64,000 nt of DNA, taken from Bdellovibrionales bacterium. Lineage in GTDB: Bacteria > Bdellovibrionota > UBA1018. The notes below the pieces were generated by a model, which worked only from the letters and a program-made list of their open reading frames with translations, was not told where the DNA came from and did no database searches. Positions 1 to 8,411 of the stretch are shown here, piece by piece. The stretch is from assembly GCA_018266355.1 (NCBI GenBank), contig JAFEAP010000023.1:1-64000 (forward strand). The letters are read 5' to 3'. Positions within the stretch are counted from its first letter, which is position 1, and every line of letters begins with the position of its first letter. The position numbers were made by a program, and so were the translations under genes.

Positions 1-962
1 CCGACTTCCTGCGAGGCGCTCTCCATGAACGCTTCGACTTCGTCCGGGGTGCGCGATTGCTTTCTCATGAGGAGATCGATCTCCCCCCGCAGGATCGCAA
101 GCGGCGTCTTGAGCTGGTGGGAGGCGTCGGCGACGAACGCTTCCTGGGAGACGAAGGCCTTTTGGAGTCGGTCGAGCAGTCCGTTCAAGGTCGTCGCGAG
201 ATCGTAGATTTCGTCCTTCACGCGCGGGACGGGAAGGCGCTGGTCGATGCGGTTCGCGGTGATGTCCTTCGCCTTCCGGATGATGTCGACGATCGGGCGG
301 GTCGCACGCGAAGAAAGGGTGAAGGAGAGGACGGCCGCGATGCCGAGAGTGGCCGGGATCGAGAGGAGGAAGAACGCGAACAACCCTCGGCGCTCGCGTT
401 CGAGGAGGATCATCGGGCTCGCGACTTGGAGGATGAAATCGTTCGGGCCGGGTTGGTCGATGAAGACGTTCGCGATCCGGTAACGAGTGCCGCGGATGCC
501 CCTGATCTGGAGGGTTTGGGTGTCGAAGGAAGCGCGGTTCCGAAGGACTTCGTCCCGCTCCTCGTCGTTCATCGGCAGTTCGGCTTCGCCGAGATCGCGC
601 GATTTCGCGACGACGATCCCGCGCATCGTGCGGAGCTGGATCACCGTGCGTTCGAGCGCGAACGGAAAGATCTTTTCGTCGGCCTTTTTGATGTCTTCCG
701 AGAGGAAAACCTGGCCGAGGATGTTCACGTTCAGCGACTTCGCGATGTCGATCGAGTAGTTATAAAGCGCGGTATCGAACTCGGTTTCGTGGACCTTGAG
801 GAAGTTCCGATAAAGGACGACCGAGTACGCGACGAGCGTCGTGCCGAGCACGAAGACGAGCAGCGAGACGAGTTGGGCCCGGAAACCGAGCTTACGGAAA
901 AGGAGGAAGGGATTCAGTCGGCCGACGGCCGGTCGTTCAATGCGGCTCGCGCTTGAGGACAT
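1..962 (-). CDS. Sensor histidine kinase, 3' part missing (cut by window edge)
   Basis: This is the N-terminal 320 residues of a membrane sensor kinase, read off the left edge. A membrane segment lies near residues 30-52, a periplasmic region follows, a second membrane segment precedes a HAMP domain, and the phospho-acceptor motif DASHQLKTPLAIL has its histidine near residue 282. The ATPase domain lies outside the window. The ATG at 962 is in frame and overlaps the end of the upstream response regulator gene by 26 bases, so the pair is translationally coupled. The layout resembles CusS/QseC-type kinases. The stimulus cannot be told from the sequence. Confidence 0.85.
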   Translation of the reverse strand, partial: MSSSASRIERPAVGRLNPFLLFRKLGFRAQLVSLLVFVLGTTLVAYSVVLYRNFLKVHETEFDTALYNYSIDIAKSLNVNILGQVFLSEDIKKADEKIFPFALERTVIQLRTMRGIVVAKSRDLGEAELPMNDEERDEVLRNRASFDTQTLQIRGIRGTRYRIANVFIDQPGPNDFILQVASPMILLERERRGLFAFFLLSIPATLGIAAVLSFTLSSRATRPIVDIIRKAKDITANRIDQRLPVPRVKDEIYDLATTLNGLLDRLQKAFVSQEAFVADASHQLKTPLAILRGEIDLLMRKQSRTPDEVEAFMESASQEV

Positions 963-1617
963 ATCCCACGCCGACGACGGTATGAATCAGCTTCGTCGGG
1001 AAGGGTTGGTCCACTTTCTTCCGAAGCATGTTGATGTAGACGTCGATGACGTTCGAATCGCTGTCGAAGCGGGCGTCCCATACATGTTCGGCGATGGAAG
1101 TGCGGGTGAGCGGGCGGTCGGGGTTCCGCAGGAAATACTCGAGGAGCGCGAACTCTTTTTGAGTCAGCGTGAGTTCCTGGTTCGCGCGGCGGGCCTTCCG
1201 TTTCACGAGGTCCATCTCGATGTCTTCGAAACGAAGCACCGAACCGACTCCGCCGGTCGTCTGGCGGCGGAGAAGAGCGCGTACTCGGGCGAGGAGTTCG
1301 TCGAACTCGAACGGTTTCGAAAGATAATCGTCGGCGCCCGAATCGAGGCCGGCGACTTTATCTTTCGTACCCGAAAGAGCGGTGAGCATGAGGATCGGCT
1401 TTTCGAAGCCGTCATTCCGGAGGTGGCGGGCGGTGTCGAGCCCGTTTTGGTCCGGCAGCATCACGTCGAGGATGACGAGATCGTATTCGTTCTCGGCGGC
1501 CATCAGTTCGGCCGAGCTACCGGTTTCGGCGAGATCGACGGAGTAACCCGCTTCGCCTAAGCCTTGCTGGATGAACCGAGCCATCTTTCTTTGGTCTTCG
1601 ACCACGAGGACGCGCAT
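937..1617 (-). CDS. OmpR/PhoB-family response regulator
   Basis: A 226-residue transcriptional regulator with an N-terminal receiver domain (acidic pair near E7/D8, phospho-acceptor D51 in LVILDVMLPD, K near 101 in YLSKPF) and a C-terminal winged-helix domain ending in GVGYVLKR. The start MRVLVVED is chosen because receiver domains begin there; the frame stays open upstream without family similarity. It is the partner of the overlapping histidine kinase gene downstream. The overall sequence looks most like CusR/CopR/QseB regulators, but metal sensing is only a guess. Confidence 0.92.
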   Translation of the reverse strand: MRVLVVEDQRKMARFIQQGLGEAGYSVDLAETGSSAELMAAENEYDLVILDVMLPDQNGLDTARHLRNDGFEKPILMLTALSGTKDKVAGLDSGADDYLSKPFEFDELLARVRALLRRQTTGGVGSVLRFEDIEMDLVKRKARRANQELTLTQKEFALLEYFLRNPDRPLTRTSIAEHVWDARFDSDSNVIDVYINMLRKKVDQPFPTKLIHTVVGVGYVLKREPH

Positions 1618-1735
1618 GTACGGCATCTTATCGGGGAGCGGACCGCTACGCCAGGGCTCGATTCGTTCTGCTCGACCCCCGGCGTCGCGTTCGTTTTGCG
1701 AGTGGAGTGGGAGAGAGGAAGGAACTCGCATCGGA

Positions 1736-1993
1736 TTAACCTTTTAGACCTTTCTGGAGATGACTAAGCGGTTCGTAAAAAAAACGTCTCAACCTGGAAT
1801 CGAACCGCTTCACGCGGGGTTCGCCGGGGAGGCGAAACGACGCGGGTGTCGACGCGCTTACCCGCGTGAAGGGTTCTCGAAGGGGCCTTCCCGAAAGGGC
1901 TGAACTTCCGGACAAATGAAGGGCCCCTAAAACTAAACCGACGGTCCAGATCATCAGGGAGAACATCGAGATGCGATCCGAACCGCGGTCCAT
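1736..1993 (-). CDS. Possible small membrane or secreted protein (85 aa)
   Basis: An 85-codon reading frame begins at an ATG preceded by AAGG at a good distance. It opens with a hydrophobic stretch (MFSLMIWTVGLVLGALHLSG, residues 10-29) that could be a signal or membrane anchor, followed by an Arg/Pro-rich tail. The frame lies in the only gene-poor stretch over 300 bases (1618-2048), upstream of the response regulator on the same strand. The region is full of inverted repeats, so the frame may be fortuitous and the segment may instead be a structured leader. No family recognised. Confidence 0.35.
   Translation of the reverse strand: MDRGSDRISMFSLMIWTVGLVLGALHLSGSSALSGRPLREPFTRVSASTPASFRLPGEPRVKRFDSRLRRFFYEPLSHLQKGLKG
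1766..1928 (-). promoter_or_regulatory. Cluster of inverted repeats upstream of the response regulator
   Basis: Three inverted repeats follow each other: AAGCGGTTCG (1766-1775) with its complement at 1801-1810; CTTCACGCGGG (1808-1818) with its complement at 1861-1871; and AGGGGCCTTC (1881-1890) with a near-complement at 1918-1928. On the minus strand the last repeat contains a run of eight T. Together they could form a branched RNA leader or attenuator before the two-component operon. The first two pairings share bases at 1808-1810, so they may compete. Confidence 0.45.
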
Positions 1994-2038
1994 ATTCAGA
2001 CCTTAGCCGAGGGGTTTCAGGCTCGAATGAAACGGAGA

Positions 2039-2066
2039 TTAAAATCGGTTAACTTTCCGATTTTAA
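2039..2066 (-). terminator. Hairpin at the end of the 98-aa gene
   Basis: A 10-bp inverted repeat, TTAAAATCGG (2039-2048) and CCGATTTTAA (2057-2066), surrounds the stop codon at 2049-2051. The stem is AT-rich at its base, so the distal arm supplies a short U run on either strand. It is a weak, possibly bidirectional terminator. Confidence 0.4.
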
Positions 2067-2345
2067 AGCGAAAATCTGACACCGAAGCTTCCGAAGGCGC
2101 TCGCGAAGGGCGTAAACCTCGGTCGCGGAAAAGTTCGTCTTTCCGAGTTCGCGATCGATTTCTTCGCGCGAAAAGAGTCGGCCTTTCCGGCGGAGCGGCT
2201 CGACCCGCGGCTCTTCACGTTCGCGTCGAGCGGTGATCGCGCGCGCGATTTCGTCGGCGAATTCGGATCCCGACCCGTCTTCGCGGGCGAGATCGAGATC
2301 ATGTTCGGTGTGGCCCCGGACGGGCCGAATGCGGGAAATCGTCAT
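2049..2345 (-). CDS. Hypothetical protein, charged, 98 aa
   Basis: A 98-residue, strongly charged soluble protein starting MTISRIRPVRGHTEHDLDL. The start is set by a GGAGG ribosome site just upstream; the open frame before it has no ribosome site. The C-terminal half is helical and basic (REEIDRELGKTNFSATEVYALRER broken across residues 60-85). No signal peptide, no membrane segment and no recognised family. It lies between a secreted protease gene and the structured leader region, all on the minus strand. Confidence 0.6.
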   Translation of the reverse strand: MTISRIRPVRGHTEHDLDLAREDGSGSEFADEIARAITARREREEPRVEPLRRKGRLFSREEIDRELGKTNFSATEVYALRERLRKLRCQIFALKSES

Positions 2346-2436
2346 GGGTACCTCCGGTCGGGGATAAAGAGTGCAACCCGGAGGCCAGGCCAATTTCGGG
2401 ACGGAAGGATTTGCCCGGCGAAAAAACGGAAGAAGG

Positions 2437-3375
2437 TCACCGATCGCGGCGCGCGTCCGGCCAAATCGAATATCGCGCGGGGGCGGGGTACATCGCTTGG
2501 AGCGTGTTTCGATCGTCCCGACTGAGAGTGGGGGACCATCGATACTTTCCTTCCGAAATCGTTTTCAGAACGAATTCATCGAATCGACCGTCCAAGGCCT
2601 CTCGGTCCGTTTCCGTAAGGGTAAATTCGTCGGAATGCTGCTCGTACATCCAATCGCCCAAGCAGTAACTCATGATCGAAAACGGATCGTAAGGCCCGAC
2701 TGAAGCCGTATGCGGCCAGCTCTTCTCGGTATTGTGAGGAGGATGCGAGGAATGCCGGCAAAACGGATCTCCCGCGAAGCGAGGAGAGAGGTGTTCATGG
2801 CGCAAGCCGAGTACGTGGCCGAACTCGTGCAGAACGGTAAAATCGAAATCGTTTTGGACGTAACCGGGCTCGGATTCGAATTCACCGAGATCGAGAAAAA
2901 CAAACGGGCGCAAACTCGAATTTTCTAAAGCGGTGCCTTCCCAGTTACTCAGGCCGACGCTCGCCCGTCCCGAGGGAAAAGAGTAATCGAAGCGTTTGGA
3001 GATTTCTTTCGAAACCGGAAATCCGAGCAGAATCACGTCGACGTCCGAAGTCTCAAAAGGGGTTGGACAGTTCTGCCAGCCCACGAAACGAATATGGGTG
3101 GTCGAGGTTCTATAGGCGCTCTCGACGACTCGACGAATATGGTTCCGGACGGTCTTGGGAAAAGGTTCGAGTAGGTCCAAAGCCCTTTCCGGGAATCCCG
3201 TAGAAAGTATTTGGGTATGGGCCGCCTCTTCGCGCGAGCCGAAACACACGCGCAATTCAGACTTCTTCCATAAGAAGTCGGGCTCGTAAAACGCATCCAT
3301 CGAAGCGCGCGAAGTTTGGGAGAAAAGCGCCGAAGCGGCGAACCCAAAAATCAAAATGGACGCAATTCTCAACAT
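2437..3375 (-). CDS. Secreted zinc metalloprotease, metzincin-like
   Basis: A 312-residue exported protein with a signal peptide (residues 1-24, ending SQTSRA). The zinc site is the extended metzincin motif HEFGHVLGLRHEH at residues 183-195: ligands H183, H187 and H193, catalytic E184. A Met-turn follows at SIMSYC (M235). Both marks are diagnostic of metzincins such as astacins and matrixins. The substrate is unknown. The gene is monocistronic on the minus strand and follows a hairpin at 3396-3434. A role in degrading extracellular or prey protein would be inference. Confidence 0.85.
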   Translation of the reverse strand: MLRIASILIFGFAASALFSQTSRASMDAFYEPDFLWKKSELRVCFGSREEAAHTQILSTGFPERALDLLEPFPKTVRNHIRRVVESAYRTSTTHIRFVGWQNCPTPFETSDVDVILLGFPVSKEISKRFDYSFPSGRASVGLSNWEGTALENSSLRPFVFLDLGEFESEPGYVQNDFDFTVLHEFGHVLGLRHEHLSPRFAGDPFCRHSSHPPHNTEKSWPHTASVGPYDPFSIMSYCLGDWMYEQHSDEFTLTETDREALDGRFDEFVLKTISEGKYRWSPTLSRDDRNTLQAMYPAPARYSIWPDARRDR

Positions 3376-3395
3376 AAAAGACCGGACCCCGGGGG

Positions 3396-3434
3396 CCCGT
3401 ACATCGAGCCCGAGATTCAGGCCCGATGTACGGG
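3396..3434 (-). terminator. Strong hairpin after the Ala/Lys-rich gene
   Basis: CCCGTACATCG (3396-3406) and its exact complement CGATGTACGGG (3424-3434) form an 11-bp stem with a 17-base loop, 14 bases after the stop of the minus-strand gene at 3449. The U-rich stretch on the minus strand (TCTTTTATG) comes only about 20 bases later, so rho-independent function is plausible but not certain. Confidence 0.5.
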
Positions 3435-3448
3435 AGAAAATGGATAAA

Positions 3449-3886
3449 TCAGTGCGCGTTCGCCTTCGCCGAGCGGACGGCTTTCCGATTCGCGCGTTCG
3501 ACCATCATGTCGTTGATGATCGCGAGCGCTTCGAGGCGAAGGTCGTTCTCGTAGATGAAGCGGTAGAAGTTTTCCATGTCCGGGTGGTGGCGGAAGTTCT
3601 TGAACGAGGCCGACATTTCGGTCGAGCTCGAAGTCGCCGCGGCGAGGGCAGCCGCGTTTCCGCCGCTGGATCCGCCGGTCGAAGCGGATTCTTCCTCGTC
3701 TTCGGCGTCTTCGCCTTCACCGGCGCCGGCCGCGGCGAGTAGCGCGTTCGCCGCTTCTTCGAGGGCTTCCTGCTTCATCTGCTTCGCCGTTTTCTTCACT
3801 TCGGCCTTCGGGGCCTTTTCGGCTTTCGCGGCGGTTTTGGCGGCTTTCGCGGCTTTCGGGGCGGCTTTTTTGGCTTTCGTGGACAT
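3449..3886 (-). CDS. Ala/Lys-rich protein with conserved C-terminal helical domain
   Basis: A 145-residue protein in three parts: a basic Ala/Lys-rich tail (residues 1-36, repeating KAAKAAK-like units), an acidic and Ser/Gly-rich linker (about 50-90), and a compact domain beginning FKNFRHHPDMENFYRFIYEN with many conserved-looking aromatics. An AGGAG site precedes the ATG. The tail resembles histone H1-like or HU-tail DNA-binding extensions, so nucleic-acid binding is a reasonable guess, but I do not recognise the C-terminal domain. The gene is between a sigma-54 regulator and a hairpin terminator. Confidence 0.75.
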   Translation of the reverse strand: MSTKAKKAAPKAAKAAKTAAKAEKAPKAEVKKTAKQMKQEALEEAANALLAAAGAGEGEDAEDEEESASTGGSSGGNAAALAAATSSSTEMSASFKNFRHHPDMENFYRFIYENDLRLEALAIINDMMVERANRKAVRSAKANAH

Positions 3887-3937
3887 CGTCGTCTCCTTGG
3901 TTGGATGGGTTCGAGGTTTTACGGTTCTTCGGAATCG

Positions 3938-5542
3938 TCATTCGGTCGGTGCGGAGTCCCCGCCGTACCGATGAAGTTTGTTGTAAAGGGTCTTGATCGT
4001 GATGCCGAGCGAGTGCGCGGTCTTCGTCTTGTTCCCGTGGTTGAACGCGAGGGTGCGGAGGATGTGTCCTTTTTCGACTTCGTCGAGCGGGGTGCCGACG
4101 GCGAACTCGGCCGCTTGCGAGGCCTCGCGTGGGAGGCGGATCGCGACCGGCACGTCCTCGAGGCTGATCGTCGAACCTTCCGCGAGGATCTTCAGACGTT
4201 CGATCGTGTTTTGGAGCTCGCGGATGTTCCCCGGCCAGGAGTAGTTCTGGAAGACCTCGATTACGCGCGGGTCGATTCGCTTCACCGACGTCGTGCCGCC
4301 GAAGCGGGAATGCCGGAGGAAGTGCTCGCAGAGCGCCGGGATGTCTTCCTTGCGCGCGCGGAGCGGGGGCATCTTCATCGAAATCGTGTTCAGCCGGTAA
4401 AAGAGGTCTTCGCGGAAACGGCCGGCCTTCACTTCTTTGGCGAGGTCGCGGTTCGTCGCGCTGATGATCCGGACGTTCACCTTGATCGGCTTCTTCCCGC
4501 CGATGCGGTAGAACTCGCCTTCCTGGAGGAAGCGGAGCATTTTCGTTTGGATCGCGAGGCTCATCTCGCCGATCTCGTCGAGGAAGAGGGTGCCGCCATC
4601 GGCCGCTTCGCAGAGCCCGATCTTCGTCCCGACCGCGCCCGTGAACGAGCCCTTTTCGTGGCCGAAGAGTTCGCTTTCAAGCAGGGATTCCTGGAGGGCG
4701 GCGCAGTTCACCGTCACGTAGGGCGCGTTCGCGCGCGCGCTCTTCTGGTGGATCCTTTTCGCGACGAGTTCCTTGCCGGTGCCGGATTCGCCGAGGATGA
4801 GCACGGTCGCCATCGTCGGCGCGACCTTATCGATCATCGCGAGCACTTCGCGCGTCGCCGGGCTTTCGCCGACGAATTCCTGGCCGCGCGATTCCGCTTC
4901 GACGAGGGTCTTGAGCGCTTTGTTCTCTTTCTGGAGGTCCTTCTGCTGGTCGAGGATCCGCTCGTGCGCGCGGCGGAGTTCGATCGTCTTTTCCTGGACC
5001 GCGGTTTGGAGCTTTTTATTGAAGGCTTTCGCGTCGAGGAGGAGGTCGCGGCTCTTCGCGACGGTCGCCGTCTGGGCGGCGAGCGCTTCGAAGAAATGGA
5101 CGTCGTTCTCGGAGAAACCTTTTTCTTTCGCGGATTCGACGACGAGGATGCCGAGGAGTTCCGAGCCGCGAAGGACCGGCACCGCGAGCAGCGAGCGCGT
5201 GCGTTCGGACACGATCGGGCTCGAGGCTTTCACTTCGTGCGGGATCGTTTCGAGAAGGAGGCTCTCCTTCTTTTCGAAGACGTAGGCGAGGACGGAGTCG
5301 CGCGGCGAGAGCGCTTGGCCGAGCTCGACGAGCCCTTCCTCGCGGCCGACGACGGCGTCGAGACGCGCGTCCGCGGAAACGCCCGAGGGGAGGCTCCAGA
5401 ACTGGATGCCTTCGTAGGAGAGTTCGGATTTTAGGAGATTTAGGATCGACTGGTGGAAATTCTCGGAATCGAGAAGACCCTGAAGGCGAATCGAGAGTTC
5501 GTTCAGCAGCTTCAGGGATGCGGTGGAGGTGGAAGGGGCCAT
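3938..5542 (-). CDS. Sigma-54-dependent transcriptional activator with GAF sensor
   Basis: A 534-residue bacterial enhancer-binding protein. An N-terminal GAF domain (about 10-165) is followed by a coiled linker (175-215), the AAA+ domain (about 222-450) and a Fis-type helix-turn-helix (493-525). Visible motifs: Walker A GESGTGKE (251-258), the sigma-54 contact loop as GSFTGA (298-303) rather than GAFTGA, and Walker [11 protein letters not shown] (317-326). There is no receiver domain, so input is probably a small ligand at the GAF domain. The target promoters cannot be told here; I see no convincing -24/-12 element nearby. Confidence 0.93.
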   Translation of the reverse strand: MAPSTSTASLKLLNELSIRLQGLLDSENFHQSILNLLKSELSYEGIQFWSLPSGVSADARLDAVVGREEGLVELGQALSPRDSVLAYVFEKKESLLLETIPHEVKASSPIVSERTRSLLAVPVLRGSELLGILVVESAKEKGFSENDVHFFEALAAQTATVAKSRDLLLDAKAFNKKLQTAVQEKTIELRRAHERILDQQKDLQKENKALKTLVEAESRGQEFVGESPATREVLAMIDKVAPTMATVLILGESGTGKELVAKRIHQKSARANAPYVTVNCAALQESLLESELFGHEKGSFTGAVGTKIGLCEAADGGTLFLDEIGEMSLAIQTKMLRFLQEGEFYRIGGKKPIKVNVRIISATNRDLAKEVKAGRFREDLFYRLNTISMKMPPLRARKEDIPALCEHFLRHSRFGGTTSVKRIDPRVIEVFQNYSWPGNIRELQNTIERLKILAEGSTISLEDVPVAIRLPREASQAAEFAVGTPLDEVEKGHILRTLAFNHGNKTKTAHSLGITIKTLYNKLHRYGGDSAPTE

Positions 5543-5593
5543 GGGTGTCGTACTGCCTCGTATGACGACCGAACCTTCGCGACCAAACGACGT

Positions 5594-5662
5594 CCGGTAA
5601 AAGCTCCCCTGGGGTATGTCATTTTTACCTCAGGGGCAACCGGAGATTATATTTTTTACCGG
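5594..5662. promoter_or_regulatory. Nested inverted repeats upstream of the sigma-54 activator gene
   Basis: An outer pair, CCGGTAAAA (5594-5602) and TTTTACCGG (5654-5662), encloses an inner pair, CCCCTGGGGTA (5606-5616) and TACCTCAGGGG (5626-5636, one mismatch). The segment is clearly more AT-rich than its surroundings and lies 50-120 bases before the activator start on the minus strand. It could be an operator region (autoregulation) or a structured leader. Confidence 0.5.
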
Positions 5663-5749
5663 CTCGGGTCAACTTTAAATGACGCATATAGCCAAATTAA
5701 AAATAAGCCTTTAATATCAGGTCGTTAAAACATCGAAATTCAGCCCGGA

Positions 5750-6235
5750 TTAAACTCGATCGGGCGGAAACCCCTTCGCGGCCAGGATTTCGCTGAGATG
5801 ATTCAGGTCCTGGGCCACGTCCTTGAACTCGTCGTTCTTCCGTAAATGAGTGCGGTGTTCGAATTCGCCGCGGGTGATCGCCGCGAGGTGCTTTCGGATG
5901 GCGTAGGCCGGGCCGTAAATCCGGTGGGAGATCACGACGGTCGTGATCGTGACGATGATCGTGAACATCACCATGCCCACTCCGAAAATGATCCAATTCC
6001 AACGGATCGATTCCGCCATCATTTGCTCGACGTTCGATCCCGGCGGCACGAGGGGAACGAGGCTCGCGATCAAGGTCGAGAACATCCAAATTTGGAACGC
6101 GAAAAAGCTGAAAAAGAAGAGCAGACCGAGACCGACGGTCAGCAACGCCACTCGAATCTGGCGGTCGGGCGCGATGAAAAAATTCGAAATTTTGCGATCG
6201 TCTGCGGATGGGGATCGACGAGTCTCGGATGACAT
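5750..6235 (-). CDS. Two-span membrane protein ending in a HAMP domain
   Basis: A 161-residue inner-membrane protein with membrane segments at about 29-51 and 80-104, a short periplasmic loop, and a HAMP-like segment at 105-153 (IYGPAYAIRKHLAAITRGEF pattern). No kinase, cyclase or chemotaxis domain follows; the protein stops right after HAMP. Such stand-alone HAMP proteins may pass a signal by contact with another protein. It is followed on the same strand, 200 bases on, by the GAF/sigma-54 activator gene, so a functional link is possible but unproven. Confidence 0.8.
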   Translation of the reverse strand: MSSETRRSPSADDRKISNFFIAPDRQIRVALLTVGLGLLFFFSFFAFQIWMFSTLIASLVPLVPPGSNVEQMMAESIRWNWIIFGVGMVMFTIIVTITTVVISHRIYGPAYAIRKHLAAITRGEFEHRTHLRKNDEFKDVAQDLNHLSEILAAKGFPPDRV

Positions 6236-6271
6236 GTGTCAAGGGTAACTCGACTCGATCCGGGAATCTAC

Positions 6272-6317
6272 TGGTACCCATTCCATTCGTTTGCCCAATC
6301 CGAATCGAGTGGTACCC
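6272..6317. promoter_or_regulatory. Direct repeat TGGTACCC before the prepilin cluster
   Basis: TGGTACCC occurs at 6272-6279 and again at 6310-6317, 38 bases apart, just upstream of the first prepilin gene (ATG at 6341). Each copy contains the palindrome GGTACC. A regulator binding two turns-spaced sites would fit, but the evidence is only the repetition. Confidence 0.3.
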
Positions 6318-6340
6318 TAAGATAAGGGCTCTAAATCGCT

Positions 6341-7480
6341 ATGAATCGTGCGGGGTTTACCACAGTCGAAGTTTTGATCGCTTCGGTGTTGATCATCGCG
6401 CTCGTCGCGGCCGGCGCCGCCGGTATCCGGCAAATGAATATCCTTTCGCAGGTCGCGAGCACGCGTACGGCCCATACCGAGATCCGTACGCGCGTGCTCG
6501 GAGCCCTTAACGATTCGGGGGTATGCGCCGCGAATCTCGGGAATCTGACGATTACGAATCGATTCTCCCCGACTACCGTGCCCGTCATCAGGGATGGCGG
6601 AAGTATTCTCTTGGAGGACGGAAAGGCCGCGCCGAAGGAGTTCGGATTCTCCGGATTGAAGTTTCATCTCAGCCTGATCTTTCCCACGCCCGGCTCCGCC
6701 GACCCGTTTCACTCGGGACTCGGGAGAACGACGCCCCAAGATCGATATTCCGCGCGCCTCGAAATTCGTGCCGAGCGCGATAACTTAAAGCAGCAAACCA
6801 AATCGGAGATCGCGGATCTCGTCGGCCAAATCCCGCTTTCCGTCGAGATCGATGCGGCGGACCGTTTGGTTTCATGCACCGTGCACGCCGGAGATATGGA
6901 CGAACTTCTGTTCGGCGGGACACATACCGTGCGCGAGTGCATGTTGAACGGCGGATTTCCGATTTTGGCCGACGTCGGTTTGATTTGCCGAATTCCCGTT
7001 CCGTATATCACCCAGAAGACCAATAATTACCCGAATTATACGGATTCCTTCGTTTTGGCGGGAAACCGCATCGGCATCCCGAAGTGCGATACCCTCGCGA
7101 CGCTCGGAGGCGGCGGAGCGTGGTCGAACGTAACGGATGCGAGCGGAATGCCCTACAACTCCACGCTCCCTTACAGTCAGAACAACCTTCCCGTGTGCAA
7201 AGGGGATAATTTCGTGAACACGGGATGGCACTCGATGGGGCCATTCGCGGTCGAGTCCACTCCCATGGATAAATACAAAAAGAACGCCGCGAACACCGTT
7301 TCGACCCTGCTCGGAGGGGCGGCGTTGGCGGCGACCGTCGGCGACGCGATTTTTCCCGGATTGGGGCTCGCCATCGCGTCCACTTTGGCGACGATTGCCT
7401 TCATCGTCTCTCTCTTTCATAAATGTAAAACGAAGACCGTCACGTTCTACGCGCAGGTAAATGCGGTGGGGTGTCGGTAA
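6341..7480 (+). CDS. Prepilin-like protein 1 of a three-gene cluster
   Basis: A 379-residue protein with a very short class III leader, MNRAG, then FTTVEVLIASVLIIALVAA: cleavage before F, glutamate at mature position 5, and a hydrophobic helix, as in type IV pilins and type II secretion pseudopilins. The body is much larger than usual. It carries the module ECMLNGGFPI...LICRIP (near residues 199-220), seen also in the next two genes. Near the C-terminus (about 318-352) there is an Ala/Gly-rich hydrophobic stretch, unusual for a pilin, and it ends in GCR. No pilus assembly genes are nearby, so the assembly machine must be encoded elsewhere. Confidence 0.85.
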   Translation: MNRAGFTTVEVLIASVLIIALVAAGAAGIRQMNILSQVASTRTAHTEIRTRVLGALNDSGVCAANLGNLTITNRFSPTTVPVIRDGGSILLEDGKAAPKEFGFSGLKFHLSLIFPTPGSADPFHSGLGRTTPQDRYSARLEIRAERDNLKQQTKSEIADLVGQIPLSVEIDAADRLVSCTVHAGDMDELLFGGTHTVRECMLNGGFPILADVGLICRIPVPYITQKTNNYPNYTDSFVLAGNRIGIPKCDTLATLGGGGAWSNVTDASGMPYNSTLPYSQNNLPVCKGDNFVNTGWHSMGPFAVESTPMDKYKKNAANTVSTLLGGAALAATVGDAIFPGLGLAIASTLATIAFIVSLFHKCKTKTVTFYAQVNAVGCR

Positions 7481-7481
7481 A

Positions 7482-8411
7482 ATGATCTTAAGACGTCGCG
7501 GAAATCATCGTCATGACCGCGAAGAAGAGGGGTTCGTCCTCTTGCAGGTCGTCGCGGGCGGCCTCGTGATGCTCGCGCTTCTTTTGACCGGATTCCAAAC
7601 CGTGCGGAACACGATTCGGCTTACGAACACGGTGGCGACTTCGAGCGAATTCAAGGATTACGTAATGGCCGTTCAGCAGGAGCTCGCGATGAGCCAGACC
7701 TGCCTGGATCGGCTTTTTTTCCCGCCGGGAACCAATCCTCTCCTGACGGCCGTGAACTTACCGGCTGGATATACGGTGTCGGTGCGCGATCGATCGAACG
7801 TTCCCATGGCGTGGGAGGAAGGAGCCGGCGGCCTCGTAGTTCCACCGCTCGGTCGAAGGAATCCCGTCGGTTTCAAAGTGACCGAACTCCGGCTGCGGGA
7901 TTTTCAGGTCCAGGGTTGGTCGAAGGCGCCGAACACCGTGCCGGGCAAAGGCGGCTACGCGGGTACAGAAGAACTCGAGCGATGGACGGCGAATCTATCG
8001 ATCGTCGCGGTGAGACGGTCCGATCTCTCCCCGATCCCGGGCGTGAAGGCGCCCGAAATGCGTGCGAACATTCCTCTGCTTTTCGGAGTGAGGATCGTGC
8101 CGGCGGGAGTGAGTTTCACCCGGCGGCTCGCGAACTGCTCGAGTCGAGACATTTATCAGGTGCCGCTGGGTCCTCCAGGGACGCTCGTCGGCGTAACCCG
8201 CAAGTCCGGCATCGAGTGCATCGATCGCGGCGGAATGCCGATCGTTTGGCCGGGTTCGACCTACTACGTTTGTAAAATTCCGGTTTCTTCCTGGGCGCTC
8301 TGCAAGACGGCCGGCGTAGCGAACGCGCCGAACGACTATAGTCACAACCTGCCGGGATGGTTTTGTCTCCAAGCTTCCGACGCCGCGGAGGGATTCACTT
8401 ATGTCTATTAA
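7482..8411 (+). CDS. Prepilin-like protein 2, glutamine at position +5
   Basis: A 309-residue protein starting at the ATG two bases after the previous stop; GGTGGGG lies about ten bases upstream. A basic leader MILRRRGNHRHDREEEG precedes FVLLQVVAGGLVMLALLL, a prepilin-type helix. Mature position 5 is Gln, not the usual Glu, a feature of pseudopilins that sit at a fibre tip (GspK-like) where the E5 contact is not needed. The shared module appears as ECIDRGGMPI...YVCKIP near residues 245-266. Overlaps the next gene by 11 bases. Confidence 0.8.
   Translation: MILRRRGNHRHDREEEGFVLLQVVAGGLVMLALLLTGFQTVRNTIRLTNTVATSSEFKDYVMAVQQELAMSQTCLDRLFFPPGTNPLLTAVNLPAGYTVSVRDRSNVPMAWEEGAGGLVVPPLGRRNPVGFKVTELRLRDFQVQGWSKAPNTVPGKGGYAGTEELERWTANLSIVAVRRSDLSPIPGVKAPEMRANIPLLFGVRIVPAGVSFTRRLANCSSRDIYQVPLGPPGTLVGVTRKSGIECIDRGGMPIVWPGSTYYVCKIPVSSWALCKTAGVANAPNDYSHNLPGWFCLQASDAAEGFTYVY

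Noticed and set aside
1790..1815. GGTTCGATTCC on the minus strand, resembling a tRNA or tmRNA T-arm
   Set aside because: Flanking bases cannot pair as a T stem and no acceptor stem or CCA is found.
5453..5728. A plus-strand frame of 91 codons over the start of the sigma-54 activator gene
   Set aside because: Mostly antisense to the GAF domain and the inverted repeats; no ribosome site or family features.
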